From contig OZ024887.1 of the NCBI GenBank assembly GCA_964017195.1, positions 9,152,160 through 9,216,159 on the forward strand: 64,000 bases of DNA. Reading direction: 5' to 3'. Source of the stretch: Siderastrea radians (taxonomy: Eukaryota > Cnidaria > Anthozoa > Scleractinia > Rhizangiidae). The position numbers and the translations under genes are program-made. Numbering within the stretch: position 1 is the first letter of the stretch; each line of letters opens with the position of its first letter. The notes below the pieces were generated by a model. The model was not told the DNA's origin and did not search any database. It saw only the letters and a program-made list of their open reading frames with translations. Below, one piece after another: positions 1 through 12,700 of the stretch.

Positions 1-330
1 TCGTATACCTTCCATTGAAAAATGGTACCCCTTTCACATACCTACTTAAGAACACTGCGTCCCTTTTCTAAACCCTTGGAAGGAAGTCTTCTTGTCGTTT
101 TCATGTAGCGTTTAATAAATTAAATGATACAGTCATAAGGTGCGTCTACTCGAAATATTTTAATTAAAGCCCCTTTTAAATACCTAAATGACAGATTTCC
201 CTACCCTTTCATATACTTCAGCTCGTGAAATCCCTACCCTTTTGTATACCTGAAGCCTGAAAAAGGTACCCCTTTCGGGCGGAGCCTCCCCGTATAGGCC
301 ATTATATGGAGTACCCCCCCCCCCGGGGGA
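1..330. repeat. dispersed repeat fragment with internal ccctttc/atacct motifs
   Basis: The stretch repeats short blocks such as ggtacccctttc and ccctacccttt with tatacct every 40-70 bp and ends in a C-run at 316-325. It has no reading frame. It looks like part of a dispersed element that continues to the left of the window. Family not recognised. Confidence 0.35.
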
Positions 331-1412
331 TGGCATTTAATTATTATATTTTTATAACGCAATACACTACAGTGTTCCATCTCGTATTCAGTATAACGTA
401 AAGGTTGTTTGAAGAATATTGTAATTCAATTTTGGGGAAACCAAAGCTGAATTTTCAGCCTTTTTAATCGTTGAAGTGACTGGTTGTATAAGGAGCGGTT
501 TCATGATAATTTAGCTTACATTAGTGACCTGAAAACCAGTTTTATTCACAAGGAGTAACCAAAATAATCGTCTAGGTTTGTTAAATAACCCTTCAACTGT
601 CAGTTGGATTCAATTTTGGAATATTTTCGTATGTTATTGGGCGATGGAATTGGATTGCGATTTGACCTTGAAATTTGAAAATTTCTATATATCATGGAAC
701 TACACATTGTTGTTGTTGTTATTGCCCTGTAAAGTACGCGTTAAGAAGGACTGTTTTTCAAGTTTCAGTTATGGTATGAGGTGATGTTTGTCAGAGTACA
801 CAGAGGTCCGTGTAATCTTTGCTCATTCACCTACACACGACAATTTCGTAGCATTCCACTATGTAGTCTTTCTGGAAAGGTACACTAAAAATGTTCCTGT
901 TTAATTAATTCGGTGTGGTTCCAATATTTATTTCAGCTCAGATCACTTAGTACCAGCACAGATAAATGAAGCTCAATTAATAATGAATGCAATATCCTAT
1001 CAACACCTTTTCCGCTACTGGGCAACAATCTACAACTCTCGGGGATTGTTTTTTTCTTTTTTTTTTTTTGACTTTATTCAACTTCAATATTTTTCGATCT
1101 ACCTTTGATATTAAAACAGGAGTTAACAACGTTTATTTCAATTTACTTCATTACTTTTTATACATGTCATTACACAATTTTGTTATCCCCAGGTGTGGAT
1201 ATTTTATCAAATTTTAACTATTTTCCAGTCCCAAGGGTCGGGAATTTGACCGAAAAATTGCAAAAATATTCAAATGCCACACCTTTGCCCGCACCCCCCC
1301 CCCCCCACTCCGTCTAAACATTGATACGTGCATAAGGGATTGCTCGTGGCCTAATCAGTATATGGCAGGAGCCTTTTGTTTTATCGTAATTTATTAATCA
1401 TGTGATCTGCAG
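331..1412. other. gene-free stretch upstream of the first exon
   Basis: This stretch is AT-rich with T-runs near 1053-1070 and a C-run near 1297-1306. The only ORFs are short and of low-complexity composition. It should hold the intron or promoter preceding the exon at 1413, but I could not identify an upstream exon. Confidence 0.5.
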
Positions 1413-4400
1413 GTAGACATGGGCGCGGATGTTGAACTTCCTGCTTCGCTTGCCAAGCTTTTGAAGTCAAACGTGGGGGTTAATTACAACGAGACTATTA
1501 TCCCTCCTGGCGTGGCTACCAGGAACGTGCGGGGTCCAATTCTGTTCAAGTGCTGCCGTGTTAACTACAATGAAGAGACCAAACGACTGGAAATTGCGCA
1601 AGGGGAGTATATTGGCAAAAGTGCAGCTCGCGGCGGGGGGGATGATGAAGAGAGTGCGATTGGTGATGAGGTTGACACGGACGAAACTGATTTGCCAGGT
1701 AAGAGCCCCAAGATACACATCGTATTCTGTGGTTTTACGGATAAGACGCAAGGGGTGATTTTGTCAGCTGAATAATATTTCCCAGCTGTTCAGGACAAAG
1801 GGAAATGCAAGCAATGGATAAAATGTATGCGAACATTGTATCAGTAAAACCATATAACCAAATTTGCGGCAGGATAAGGATAAGGATAAGGATAATTTAT
1901 TTAACGTCAGAAACATAGGGAGTGGTTGCCCAATCTCCCGAGCCAGGGGCTCATGATACAATTGTTTGACAGAAAAAAAATTATTCTAAATGTACATGTC
2001 TATTATGGACGTGCAGTGTTTGTAGATGTAATGAAGAACGAGTTGGATTTTTCAGATATTTTAAATTTTAGTAATATCGTTCTGCAAACTTTTAAAACAT
2101 CTATACACTTACTGGATATTGTCAAAACAGCTCGAAAATTGAAAAAATTCGGCAGCACGATAGGCCGCTTGATATCGCAAACGAAAATTCCATTTTTTAA
2201 TAATTCTTGGACGTGAATGAACATCACATTTTTATCTATTTTCTAACTAGATTACTTCACGGACGAAGACATTAAGAAGCTGGATACCATACACAGGGAA
2301 GTTTTGATGGCCGAAAGCAGCCGAGGGCGGCGTAAAACACGAGTCAGCAAATATCTGCAATGGGTAAGTCAAGTGAAATACGGACTTAGTTGAACGTACT
2401 CTTCGTGTCAAAGACGACTTGAGTACCAAGCTAGTCAAAATTTGTATTAAGTAGGCTGTAATCAGTTTGTCACAAACATGTGACTACAAGAATAAAAACC
2501 GAGTTCCCGAAAAGAGTCGCGCCCGTTCGTTTGTTCATTTCCCTCGGCTATCCCTGAGCGGAAAGAAAGGCTGCTCGTAGTCTATCTTGACAATAAAAAT
2601 TTGTTCCTGTTAGTAGGACGTTTTGCGCACGTCGCCGACTCACAAAATGGACGTTTTTTGTTTTTCATTTTCGTCGTGGTCGTCGAGATCGTCGTCGTCG
2701 TCCAAAGTCATTTGACTTAGTCCTCTCGGTGTCGCGCGGCCAACAGACACAACTCCACATCATAGCTTGTTTTGCTTGCTTTGAATCTTCAAGACAATTT
2801 TCTCTTTTTATTATAGTGTCCATTTTCTCGATTGCGGAATATCTGAATTTCGCTGCCTCGAGTGATGAGGCTAATTAAATATTCAAAATAAAAATGGACC
2901 TGTGAACGACAATCGCATCGCTGTTGCAAGTAGCCTACACTCGTGTCGTTAGGATCCAAATGGAGCCATTGCCTGAAGGCAGAAACATTTGTCGTGAATG
3001 CCTAGGGACCGTACTTCACGATATCACGGTTTAAGAACGATTTATTTCTCCAGGTAAAGCTTCAGGGTTTTCTCTCTCTTTGAAAACCGTCTCTCTAAAA
3101 CTCGTACAAAGGTCACTGATTACAAAGGAGAACTGTCAACAAAACAAAGTTCTCAAGTTGCTATTTACTTAATCAGTTTAAAGATCACTGAACAAACTTG
3201 GAATGTGTCTATCATTAATTAAAAGCTATGAAACCGAATCGATTTTATCAGTTTTCAAAACCAATCTGTCAAACTGACAACTCACCATCTGTGACCGGTA
3301 AGAGGCCTGCCGAACGAAAACACGGTTTATCTATTAAATCTTAAAAATTTAATACTTTTAAATACATTTAATTCCTTACATACCGGAAATGCAAATTGTC
3401 CTTAACAGGTCACTGGAAACCAAGAGCTGCTTAAGCTTTTTTTTTTACCTTTTTTCCTTGGGAAAAGGGGAGGGAGGGGGGGGGAGGTTGAGAGACTATC
3501 GGCCGCCTGTAAATTCTTCAGAATTTGGCATATTTTAGAGATGTAAGCGCTGGTTGTTATGGCGCGTTATCAGGGTCAAAATTCAATGTACAAACTTTTT
3601 CCAGTTTGCATTTCGAAACAAGTCTTTTTGCGTACAATTACTTTCTAATTGCAGCTCATTTTCCAGTTTGAATTTCGAAACAAGTCTTTTCGCTTACAAT
3701 TACTTTTTAATTGCAGCTCTTGCTGCATGCTTAATTGTGAATGAAGTTTATCTTGGCATTACCTGCTAAAAAGTACTTCTTTTTGCGCGTTTGTCTAGGT
3801 GAATAGAGTATCACTACATTAAAAAATTACTTGTGAAATGTTTGTCTGTGTGATGTTTAATTTGCGAGCCACCCTACGATAGTCGCCTTGCACGCAAATT
3901 CATTTTGTAAATATCTAAACTCTTAGTACACATTCTCTTGATAAGGCTCTGTTTGCAGTGCATCACCGGTGCCGTACGTCTTGCTCCGGTGCGACCGAAA
4001 TCACGCTGACTTTGCCGATTTCCGGTTTATCAACATGCAATTACTTTTGACAAATTTTCTGCGATAAGTCTTCCTCGACAAATTTTCTGCGAAAATTCAA
4101 CCAGGCGTTCCAATGGACAGACCACGTGGTTTGAGGAAGTCACGTGATTCAGTCTCCCATGCGCTTCAATCCTAAATTGTTACACAATTTTGTCACACCA
4201 TTTAGAGATTTCTCCCTGTTGTGCTGTTTTTCTCTTCGTTGTTTTGATTTCGCTAATGGCTCCAAACGTGTTGCGCGAGTGCGCTCAACGTCTGGTAGAG
4301 ACGGCAGATTTTATCAGAAACACAAACTGAATTGCCAAATAAATTGTTAACTTAATACGTCCTGTTGACGCGCTGATCGATCGAGTCCCTCCCCACAAGG

Positions 4401-7400
4401 GCGCGACAGATCGCCCCCGACGAGATCTCGCCGGCTCAAAAGGAAAATAGAAAAATCGGAACGATCAGTCTTGAGACTGAAAGAACACATAGACAGGGGC
4501 ACATGCCCAAAAGACTTACGCTACGACGCAAAAGCGAAAATTTACCCCGACATAAAAGCGATCAGAAAAGAAGTCGAACAGACGTTCTTACACTATCGCC
4601 GTATCGAACGCAACCAGGACAAGTTACGCAGAGCTAAATCGTGTAAACCTAAAAGAGACAAACACTCAAATCGGGCAAGTTTAACAGCACGCCCCCAGTC
4701 TAGCACATGTACGACAACTTTCCATAAAGTGTACAAACTATTGCCGCTAATCTAGTGAAACGAGTACAAGAAGTCAATGAAATGATGAGAAAACTTGAAG
4801 AAATGAACAATAAAATTGCTCTCTGAGTGCGTTAACTAGCAAGCAAAGGGGGGATATAATAGAAAAGCGCAAAGGTAAGAACAAAAGACACAAAGAAATA
4901 AAGAAAAAAAACCATAAAGATACAACAGCTAAAAAACAGAATCTAAGAGAAAATACAAAAGAACCTCTCAAATTTTGAATTGACAACTGATCAAGTTAAT
5001 CTTCTCTCCCGGGGGTTAAAGTTTGTACCCACGCCAATAACAAACGAAACCGCATTAAGAAAACAACTGTTACCAGACTTCAAAGATTTTTCTAGGAGAA
5101 TGCGGCTCCAGTACTTATATCACGGCAAAGATAATAACATCCACCCCTTCTATGTCAATTCTAACTGGGAACCGCCAGTTCAACAGTCAGTTGCTTTAGA
5201 GAGTTACCTGGAAGAAATAAAAATGCGACTTGAGCAAACACCGATAACCAAACCGAAACACAACTTACCGCTCAACGAAAGAAAAGCTATTACAAAGCTA
5301 AAAAATTACTCTGAAATAAACGTCAAGAAAGCGGATAAAGGCACTACCATAGTCATTATGAACAAACGAGATAAAACACAGAAGGGTCAGATCCTACTAG
5401 ACGACAGAAACAACTACACACCCCTTGAAGAACCGATGTTAGAAGCAATTTCCCAAAAAGTTAAACAAATAACCGAAGAACTCTATCAGGGAAATTACAT
5501 TGACGAAATGACTGTCAAATGGTTATCACAGACTCCCAACCCACCAAGAGTACCCGTTTTCTACACTCTCACAAAGATTCACAAACCAACACCTGATGGT
5601 CGGCCTATTGTGGCAGGAAATGACGGACCCACCGAACGAATACCAGCATTTGTTGACAGCATACTTCAATCTATAGCTAAGTCATAACAGTCACATCTTA
5701 AGGATACGACTGACTTTGTAAATTTCATAGAAAGGACAACTCTTGCAGAGGGCACATTTCTAGTCTCTCTAGACCACGTTAATTACCAGCCTATACACAA
5801 ATATCCCACAGGAGGAGGGAATAAACATAGTATGCAGAGCATACGAGAATTTCTACGGGGACAACACCCCCATCCCCACCCAATCCCTCAGAGAAATTCT
5901 AAGGCTCATCCTTCAAGAAAATTCATTTGAATTCAACGATAAGAACTATCTCCAAATACCCGGAACCGCAATGGGCACAAAGATGGCAATCGCTTTTGCA
6001 AACATCTTTGTCTTCGGTCGAGACGGAAATAATTAGCCAAAGCAATACTAAACCACCTGAGTGGGAAAGATACATTGACGACACGGAGAAATCTCTAAAT
6101 GATGTGACAAAATTGTGTGACAATTTAGGATTGAAGCGCATGGGAGACTGAATCACGTGACTTCCTCAAACCACGTGGTCTGTCCATTGGAACGCCTGGT
6201 TGAATTTCGCAGAAAATTTGTCGAGGAAGACTTATCGCAGAAAATTTGTCAAAAGTAATTGCATGTTGATAAACCGGAAATCGGCAAAGTCAGCGTGATT
6301 TCGGTCGCACCGGAGCAAGACGTACGGCACCGGTGATGCACTGCAAACAGAGCCTTATCAAGAGAATGTGTACTAAGAGTTTAGATATTTTCAAAATGAA
6401 TTTGCGTGCAAAGCGACCATCGTAGGGTGGCTCGCAAATTAAACATCACACAGACAAACATTTCACAAGTAATTTTTTAATGTAGGGATACTCTATTCAC
6501 CTCAACAAACGCACAAAAAGAAGTACTTTTTAGCAGGTAATGCCAAGATAAACTTCATTCACAATTAAGCATGCAGCAAGAGCTGCAATTAAAAAGTAAT
6601 TGTAAGCGAAAAGACTTGTTTCGAGATTCAAACTGGAAACTGAGCTGCAATTAGAAAGTAATTGTACGCAAAAAGACTTGTTTCGAAATTCAAACTGGAA
6701 AAAGTTTGTACATTGAATTTTGACCCTGATAACGCGCCATAGGTTGTAACATGCATACAATGCTGTTCTTTATAAGAGTAGTGCAGTATTTCAATGCCTA
6801 GAACATAACCTCTGAGGATTGTGTCGGTTTCTCTATTTGATCGTCTGTTAGTCATATCAGTCTTTTAACGCATGAGTTTTCCGCTTTGATGCAGTGTTAC
6901 GCTTACTGGGTTACTACAAAAGTCTGCCAATTCCTACAATACAGGATAGTTAAATTCCTTGGCTGGTTAAATTGCTGGTTTAACTGTTAAATAAATCAGT
7001 GTGCTTGTGGGGGTGCAAAAGCGAAAAGTCAACCCCCCCCCAAAAAAAAAATTCCCCTATTAGTTTTGAGCTACGTTAGAAAGGATGTCAAAAACTAAGT
7101 GTTCTTATTGACGCCTATTTTAAGCTTGAACGTCGGCCTTCTCTCCACAGTTTGAAAAAGCGCTGATCACGACTCAGCGGAAGTTAATGATAGAAGAGCC
7201 CCTGACTAGAGAGGACTGTAAATTTCTGAGAAGCATTTTCGTGCCTTCGTTGCCAAACCAGACAATACTAGATCTAAGATCTCTGTCTAAAGAAGACATC
7301 CAGGGATATGGAATAGTCCTAAAGGTGCTTGATGGTAAGTGAGAACGTGAAATGTCTTCCTGGCGTTAATATCGTACTTTTCAGCATTCGCTTTGCAAAC

Positions 7401-8530
7401 GATGGGCTTTACTGCGGGGTAAAGTTTGTAAAAACTTGTCTAACGTTTGGTATAGTCATGAATCTTCAAAAAACCCCGTGCTTTTGGAAGGTCTTCGGAG
7501 TCTCTGTAGACTTTGTTGACTCTTTCATTGCTACGTTCTGAGCATGCGAAAGCCAAAAATCCAAGACGCAACAAACCTCACTCAGGACTTGATTAGCCCC
7601 TTAGAAGGGTGCAGTAAAGTAAGGCCTGGCAACAGGACAAGGAAAGAGAAAACACAGTATTTTCTCCTTCCCATCAGCTCCAGCTCCCAATTCACGCTCG
7701 TTTTCAATCTCCTTCCCGATTCTCCCGCTCTTCTGTTTAACATAGGGGCGTGCGGAGGGGGCAGTCAAAGATAATCAAAACAAAGAATGCCTGTTAGGGA
7801 CCGGTCAGCTAATTTAAAATAGAAAACTGTTTTAATTTATCTGTTTCTTGTTTTGAATCTTCAAACCAAAATCATACCAATTTAATCACAATTAAATTAT
7901 TGTTGTCATAATCACACACAAAGAATACTATTTAGGAATCACAACTCGAAGCAAACCGGCGTAACCCAGACGGAATAATTGCAACCATAACCGTAGCAAA
8001 TGAATACTTAACTGTACCGATATCGAGCCGAAAGAAAAAATCCTCCTAGCAAGTATTGATATCGATTTTGGTTTTACTTCTAATTAGTTAACAAAATGGC
8101 GTGAAATTTTTTAACCAATCACAGAGTGTATTTAAGTCAGCTAATAGAGCGCTTTTCAAATGAGTGGCGTAAAACCAAAACCAAAGTAATTACCCCAGCC
8201 AATCACAACAAACACAAATTATCCAATGAACCAATCAGAACTCGAAGCAAATACATGTAACCAGCGCCAAGCGCGGGAAAACGCGCGCGAGCAAGTGGCG
8301 ATTGGTTTGAGTTTTGCTTCTGATTGGTCGTGAAAGTGGCGCGAGATTTTTTAACCAATCACAGAGCGAAGTAAAGCAAAACCAAAGTAAAACGTATTAC
8401 TTTCGACACTCAACTGAAAACCGCTCTAACTTCCAATTAGTTAAACAATATATTGGTAATTTACCCGACAGATTTACTTCCTGAACAGTGGACTGAACTG
8501 GAAATGACCTTGGCTGCCACAGAGAACTAA
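1413..8530 (+). CDS. four-exon gene, unknown conserved-looking protein (about 211 aa from the first visible ATG)
   Basis: I do not recognise the family. Four exons join with matching phases: 1413-1698 (acceptor ctgcag, ATG at 1419, donor gtaaga), 2251-2363 (acceptor ttctaactag, donor gtaagt), 7151-7334 (acceptor ctctccacag, donor gtaagt) and 8472-8530, ending in TAA. Exon 1 ends in phase 1, exon 2 in phase 0 and exon 3 in phase 1, and no stop falls in any join. The protein starts MGADVELPASLAKLLKSNVG. It has an acidic stretch (about residues 74-93), a basic patch SSRGRRKTRVSKYL near 115, and a C-terminal part rich in L, E and D. There is no signal peptide, membrane segment or enzyme motif I can name. 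Codons GTA GAC precede the ATG in frame, so coding may begin in an earlier exon. Intron 2 is 4.8 kb long because a foldback element sits in it. The splice structure is convincing; the function is unknown. Confidence 0.72.
1864..1975 (-). repeat. probable LINE 3' tail with (TTATCC)n microsatellite
   Basis: The plus strand shows three to four GGATAA units (1871-1893) followed by a unique sequence to about 1975. Read on the minus strand this is a short sequence ending in a TTATCC microsatellite, the usual form of a CR1/L2-like 3' end. No coding part remains. It lies in intron 1 of the first gene. Confidence 0.35.
2364..3558. other. intron 2 of the first gene, left part
   Basis: No exon is seen here. 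The segment holds a degenerate copy of the ctgagcggaaa...ctgctcgtagtct repeat (about 2540-2590), a GTCGTC simple repeat (about 2671-2702) and a G-rich run (3465-3488). The ctgagcggaaa sequence recurs as a perfect hairpin at 27755-27892. Confidence 0.45.
3559..4215 (+). repeat. left inverted arm of foldback element
   Basis: This arm is the near-exact reverse complement of 6085-6740. It contains two tandem copies of a roughly 70 bp block beginning tttccagtttg and holding acaagtctttt (near 3600 and 3660), and the same doublet appears in the right arm. Confidence 0.8.
4257..6084 (+). pseudogene. Penelope-like element reverse transcriptase, broken and truncated at the YIDD motif
   Basis: Reverse transcriptase of a Penelope-like retroelement. 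An N-terminal piece is readable at 4471-4755. The RT core starts at 4980 with NLLSRGLKFVPTP, a hallmark of this class, and continues through KKADKGTTIVIMNK and FYTLTKIHKPTPDGRPIV with GPTE to a stop at 5685-5687. Further RT blocks are readable after frame changes: the region resembling YTNIPQEEG near 5790-5820, GTAMGTKMAIAFANIF near 5962-6010, and WERYIDD at about 6061-6081. The reading ends at YIDD because the right arm of the foldback element begins there. The thumb and GIY-YIG endonuclease regions expected downstream are absent. Several stops and frameshifts make this copy inactive. Confidence 0.8.
6085..6740 (-). repeat. right inverted arm of foldback element
   Basis: This arm is the reverse complement of 3559-4215. 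The inner boundary lies within a few bases of the RT YIDD codons. The outer boundary at 6740 is followed by unrelated sequence (aggttgtaac), while the left outer flank reads differently (gctggttgtt). No clear target-site duplication is visible. Confidence 0.8.
6741..7150. other. intron 2 of the first gene, right part
   Basis: No exon is visible here. The stretch contains a C-run followed by an A-run near 7033-7051 and ends in the acceptor of the third exon. Confidence 0.45.
7335..8471. other. intron 3 of the first gene, with a CCAAT-rich repeat at about 8075-8395
   Basis: No exon was found. From about 8075 to 8395 the motif gcg(t/c)ga...attttttaaccaatcacagag appears twice (8099-8127 and 8340-8367), with additional ccaatca copies on both strands. 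This looks like a degenerate dispersed element. The rest is unremarkable AT-rich intron. Confidence 0.45.
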
Positions 8531-9773
8531 CAAGGATGGACCGTCACCACCGAGCTCTGCAGTTTATGTATATTAGTTACCAGTATCTCAGCTTTTTTAT
8601 CCTTTGTATTAGAGCTTTAACACTTTGATCCTTTAAGCCCCAATAGTGATAAGCATCTCATTTCTCCTCACATTACCACTACTTGATCAAACATACTGGT
8701 CATGAGAATACAGGAAATGATTATCAGAGATACGAAATGTGTGAAGAACAGTGAGGAGAAAATGTATGCTGATATTGAGGCTTAAAGGGGTAATGACCAG
8801 CAGCTTAAAGGAGCTACGTCACGGATAACGCATCTTGAAAAAACTGGCAAGTTTTTTCAAGTTTGTCATTCGTAATCCGTCTAAATCTTCCTCAGTCGCA
8901 ATCATCCTTGTTTAGTTTTGGTTTGTTATTACTTCTTTGGTATTTTTCTATATTGGGAAACTATTATTTTGAGGTTTCCTTCAACGAGAAAATAATTTTG
9001 TCAGATCAGAAAAAATGAATGAAAGCGCCGTGACATAGTTCCTTTAAGAGTCTCTCGATCACTATACCGCTAACAGTTATCAGTACACTAGTCAAGTGAA
9101 GTCTCGTTACAATTCAGATTTGACCTTCATGTCCCTGATAATACTACCCACTAGGTATGTAGGTAGATAGGTATATTATATTTATGCGAAAAAAATTCTA
9201 GTGATTAAAAGACGTTCTTTCTAGTGGAACCTTACGACATCTCGCTAGAAAATTAAAACATTTGCAGTTGTACTAAAGAATTGAGTCCAGATCCTGGTTA
9301 GTCTAAATGTGACTAAAGATCGGCTTTTCCTACTCACCCCTTCTTGAAAAGAAACAAGGTAATGTAAAACAATCAAACCTATTCCTTTACTTATTCCTAG
9401 ATCACAAAAAAGCGCTTGACGATTTCTAATGTCACTAACAAATGTGCTCAGATTTTCCACGCGACAGGGTTCTTGTATGCTGTCAACTGTCCCAGTCCCG
9501 TGTATTGACCGAGTTAATTAAATCGGCTAAGTTCGTTGAGGCACTCTAATAATAAAAGAGCAAAATCTGGGAAGAGCGAAAAGCAGCTGAGGGAGCGAAA
9601 AGTGGGCTCGGTAAAGCGAGAAAGATATTTTCGCCGCTTAATATCGAAATCCCCACCCCCCCCCCCCTTCCCCAGTAGTTTTGAAGTCTTCTCAAGCGAA
9701 CTCACACAACACACACAAGGGAAAATAAGGGACAGTATTTACGCAGTGTGCGGGCAATATCTCTTGCAGTTGT
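8531..9773. other. gene-free spacer between two convergent genes
   Basis: The plus-strand first gene ends at 8530 and the minus-strand paraoxonase ends at 9774, so this is a convergent 3'-3' spacer. Nothing coding is supported. A C-run lies near 9653-9668. Confidence 0.5.
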
Positions 9774-12700
9774 TTAGTAGTATTTCAGCTCACAGTATAG
9801 CATGTTACTATCTAAAGTGCCAATGAGCAAACGATCCTTATAAACAATCGCCGACGTGGAAAGCGTCAGTTCAGTCCCATCATTCTTGTAGACCTCGCGA
9901 ACCTCGTTATCAGGAAAAGCTTTCCCGGATGCAGATGATTTTCCAAGCTTGATCGTCAAAACTTGTGAGGGGCTTGGGTGACTGAGATTATTCGCATGCT
10001 CGACTGCATCCACGGCCCGAGGGATTCCCGCAAGCCACACATTTCCCGTCACTGGGTCGACATTGATGTTGTCTATATATGTACCAACTTTAATTTCCTG
10101 TATAGACGAAAAGAAAGTAAGACTACGCTTCATTCTTTACTAACCCTCCAATTCCAGAGTTAACTTGAATCATCTAATGCATTTATAAGTTCTGAATCTT
10201 TATAAGATTTTCTTGACAGCGGACCATTCCAACAAAAGCTTTTGAGCAGTATTTTGTTGACCACTGTAAAATTGTACAGGATGGTTTCAAACTTTTAGAC
10301 TGATAATGATATTTTAAGTTAAAAACGAAAAGAAGTTTTAAAAAAGCTACGGCGTAAACTGATATTTTTTGTGTGTGCTGCCTATTACGCTGTACAAGAT
10401 GGTTCTAACTTTTGAGACTGAGGATGTAATCCTGAGTGTGATCATTCAAATGAGAGCTTACCGTAACATGGGCAGCCTGACTTTTCTGTGCTACCGTTAT
10501 TACGTTGTAGATGGTTCTAACTTTTGAGTCTGCAGGTGAAATCCTAAAGTGTGACCATTCAAATGAAAGCTTCTGAGCATCTCTTTCCTTTGGCGCTGTT
10601 TATTATGCTGTACCAAGAGAAAATAAGGGGACAGAGAGGGACACTGCCAAGTTCGGAAAAGTTATTTTTAGACGGCCATTTGCAACATAAGTCTGAATTC
10701 AGGACGTCCACATAAAGGCAACCTCGATCTGTTGTTTGAAGTACCATTCAAAATTTTGCTTGTAATGGCGGAGCAAGTGGTCTTACGTTTTGTCGATGAA
10801 AACGACTTCGAAAAACAAGGGAAATGGTATTGATGCGGACGTTTCGGGAAACAGGCTTCCGTTCAAAAGCCAGTCTATAAATAACTTTTGTGGAATTGAC
10901 ATATCCCAGCCAACGCCCTCAGAATCCCTCTCTGTCCCCTTATTTTCTCTTGGCTGTACAAGGTAGCTCTAACTTTTGAGTCTGTGGATGAAACTCTAGA
11001 CAATATGACGCCCTTTTGGTCGCCCTTGGAAGTGAAAGAGAATTAATCGTTTTAACTTCCGGGACAAACGTTCGTTAATGTAATCTGTTTCTTTTAAATA
11101 AGTGAATCATTGAAAAAGAAAAATGAAGACAAGAACTTCCCAGTGGTAGTTGTTGTTGTTTTGCTGCTGCTGTTGATGTTTTCTACTTCCTCGAGCTACG
11201 TGCTGACAATACGAAATGTGACAAGTTGTAAAAATTTCCACTTCGGTATTCGTATGAGTTTACTGCGCCTTTCAACAACAATTAACATGTGGACTTTCAA
11301 AATTCAAAGCCCAACCGACAAATGCGTTTTTCGCTGCCGTCAATCAAATGTTCGGCGGCTCCTCCCAGCTTCCGACTACTGCCGAGCGCTGTTCGTATCA
11401 TGAAACTTTTTGCAGCGTACCCCCATAGAATAAAAATCTGAAGTTGATTATTGCAATATTGATTTCATTATTTGTTTCAATAATCCGCTTTTCAATGAAG
11501 AATGAAATATTCAAACTGAAACTCGATCCCATACTCGATTTTTGACTCTATTAATTCATGCGACAGGCACGTTGGAATTTGACAGGTTTCCCGATTTGCA
11601 TAAACTGCTCCCAACGGATTCTCACATTCAGTCCCATCAAAATGGTCAAAGTTTTTCCCGTGTTCTGATTTCACTTTCGAAAAGCTGATAATGGACAGAA
11701 AGGCTAATTAAAAAGAAATTTTTTTTTAAATCAGATGACCGTTGAAATACAGTTCGCCCATGTGCCTGAGGCATGATGTCATGCATTCGTCCAATCAATA
11801 TCTGGCTAGCGGGTGGAGTTTCATTTTGGATATTTCATTCTTCGTTTGAAAAGTGGATTATTGAATCGAATAAATAAATCGATATTACAACAGTCAACTT
11901 CAAATTTTTATTCTATGGGCCTGCCTGACGATTGTAAAAAGGCTCATGATACGAAGAGCGCTCGGCAGTAGTCGGAAGCTGGGAGGAGCCGCCAAAAATT
12001 TGGTTGACGTCAGCGAAAAACGAATTTATCGGTTGAGCTTTGAATTTTAGAGTCCGCATGTTATTGAAAGGCGCAGTAAGGGAGAGTTTATAGCACAGAA
12101 ATTCGTTGGAAAAAAGTTAACAAGCGTGTGATCATGCCTACATTGTACGAAGAAGTGTTCATAATGTGTGTTTCGTTTGTTTAGCAATAGAAACTCGAAC
12201 GCCAACTCAGATTAAAATAAGTAAACAATAACGTATAAGCTATACCTGAGATTTCTCCAAGGTGTTGTCTTGACGGCGTCTGTAAACTGCTACACTACGG
12301 CCAAATGACGTGGACGCAAAAACGAATCTGCAAAAGCAACGGAGACCTTAACACCGAGTTTGAGCATGACAATTTTTTTAGAACCCTTTCCACTTGAAAA
12401 TGGAACGATACAGTGTGTTGCCCAGTTTTCGTACACTTTAGTTTGTAATTGCTATATCGTTTCGTCTGTGAGATAAAAATTTCTGAAATTTCTTTTAAAG
12501 ATAGCCCATTTACTTACCTTCAATATACAAAACGATTGGGGGCTTGATCGGCGTATGTTCAATATTATGCCATTTTCCCCAAAACTCCTAAGTTGCCCAG
12601 TCTACGTACACCTGGCCCAGTTTTCGTACATCGACAAAACAACATTTTTCCACGAAAACGCTCGACGTTAACTGATGTGTCAGCCACTCTGCTACATGCT

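Larger units (their letters stand above)
3559..6740. mobile_element. foldback element with about 657 bp inverted arms enclosing a Penelope-type RT fragment
   Basis: The arm at 3559-4215 and the reverse complement of 6085-6740 match base for base apart from scattered substitutions and one or two indels. The match runs from the outer end (starting atggcgcgttatcaggg) to the inner end (ggagaaatctctaaatg). The interior (4216-6084) carries reverse-transcriptase coding sequence. The arms do not encode the rest of a Penelope ORF. I therefore read this as a long-TIR or foldback DNA element that captured or was invaded by a Penelope copy. The alternative is inverted partial Penelope copies. It sits inside intron 2 of the first gene. 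Confidence 0.75.
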
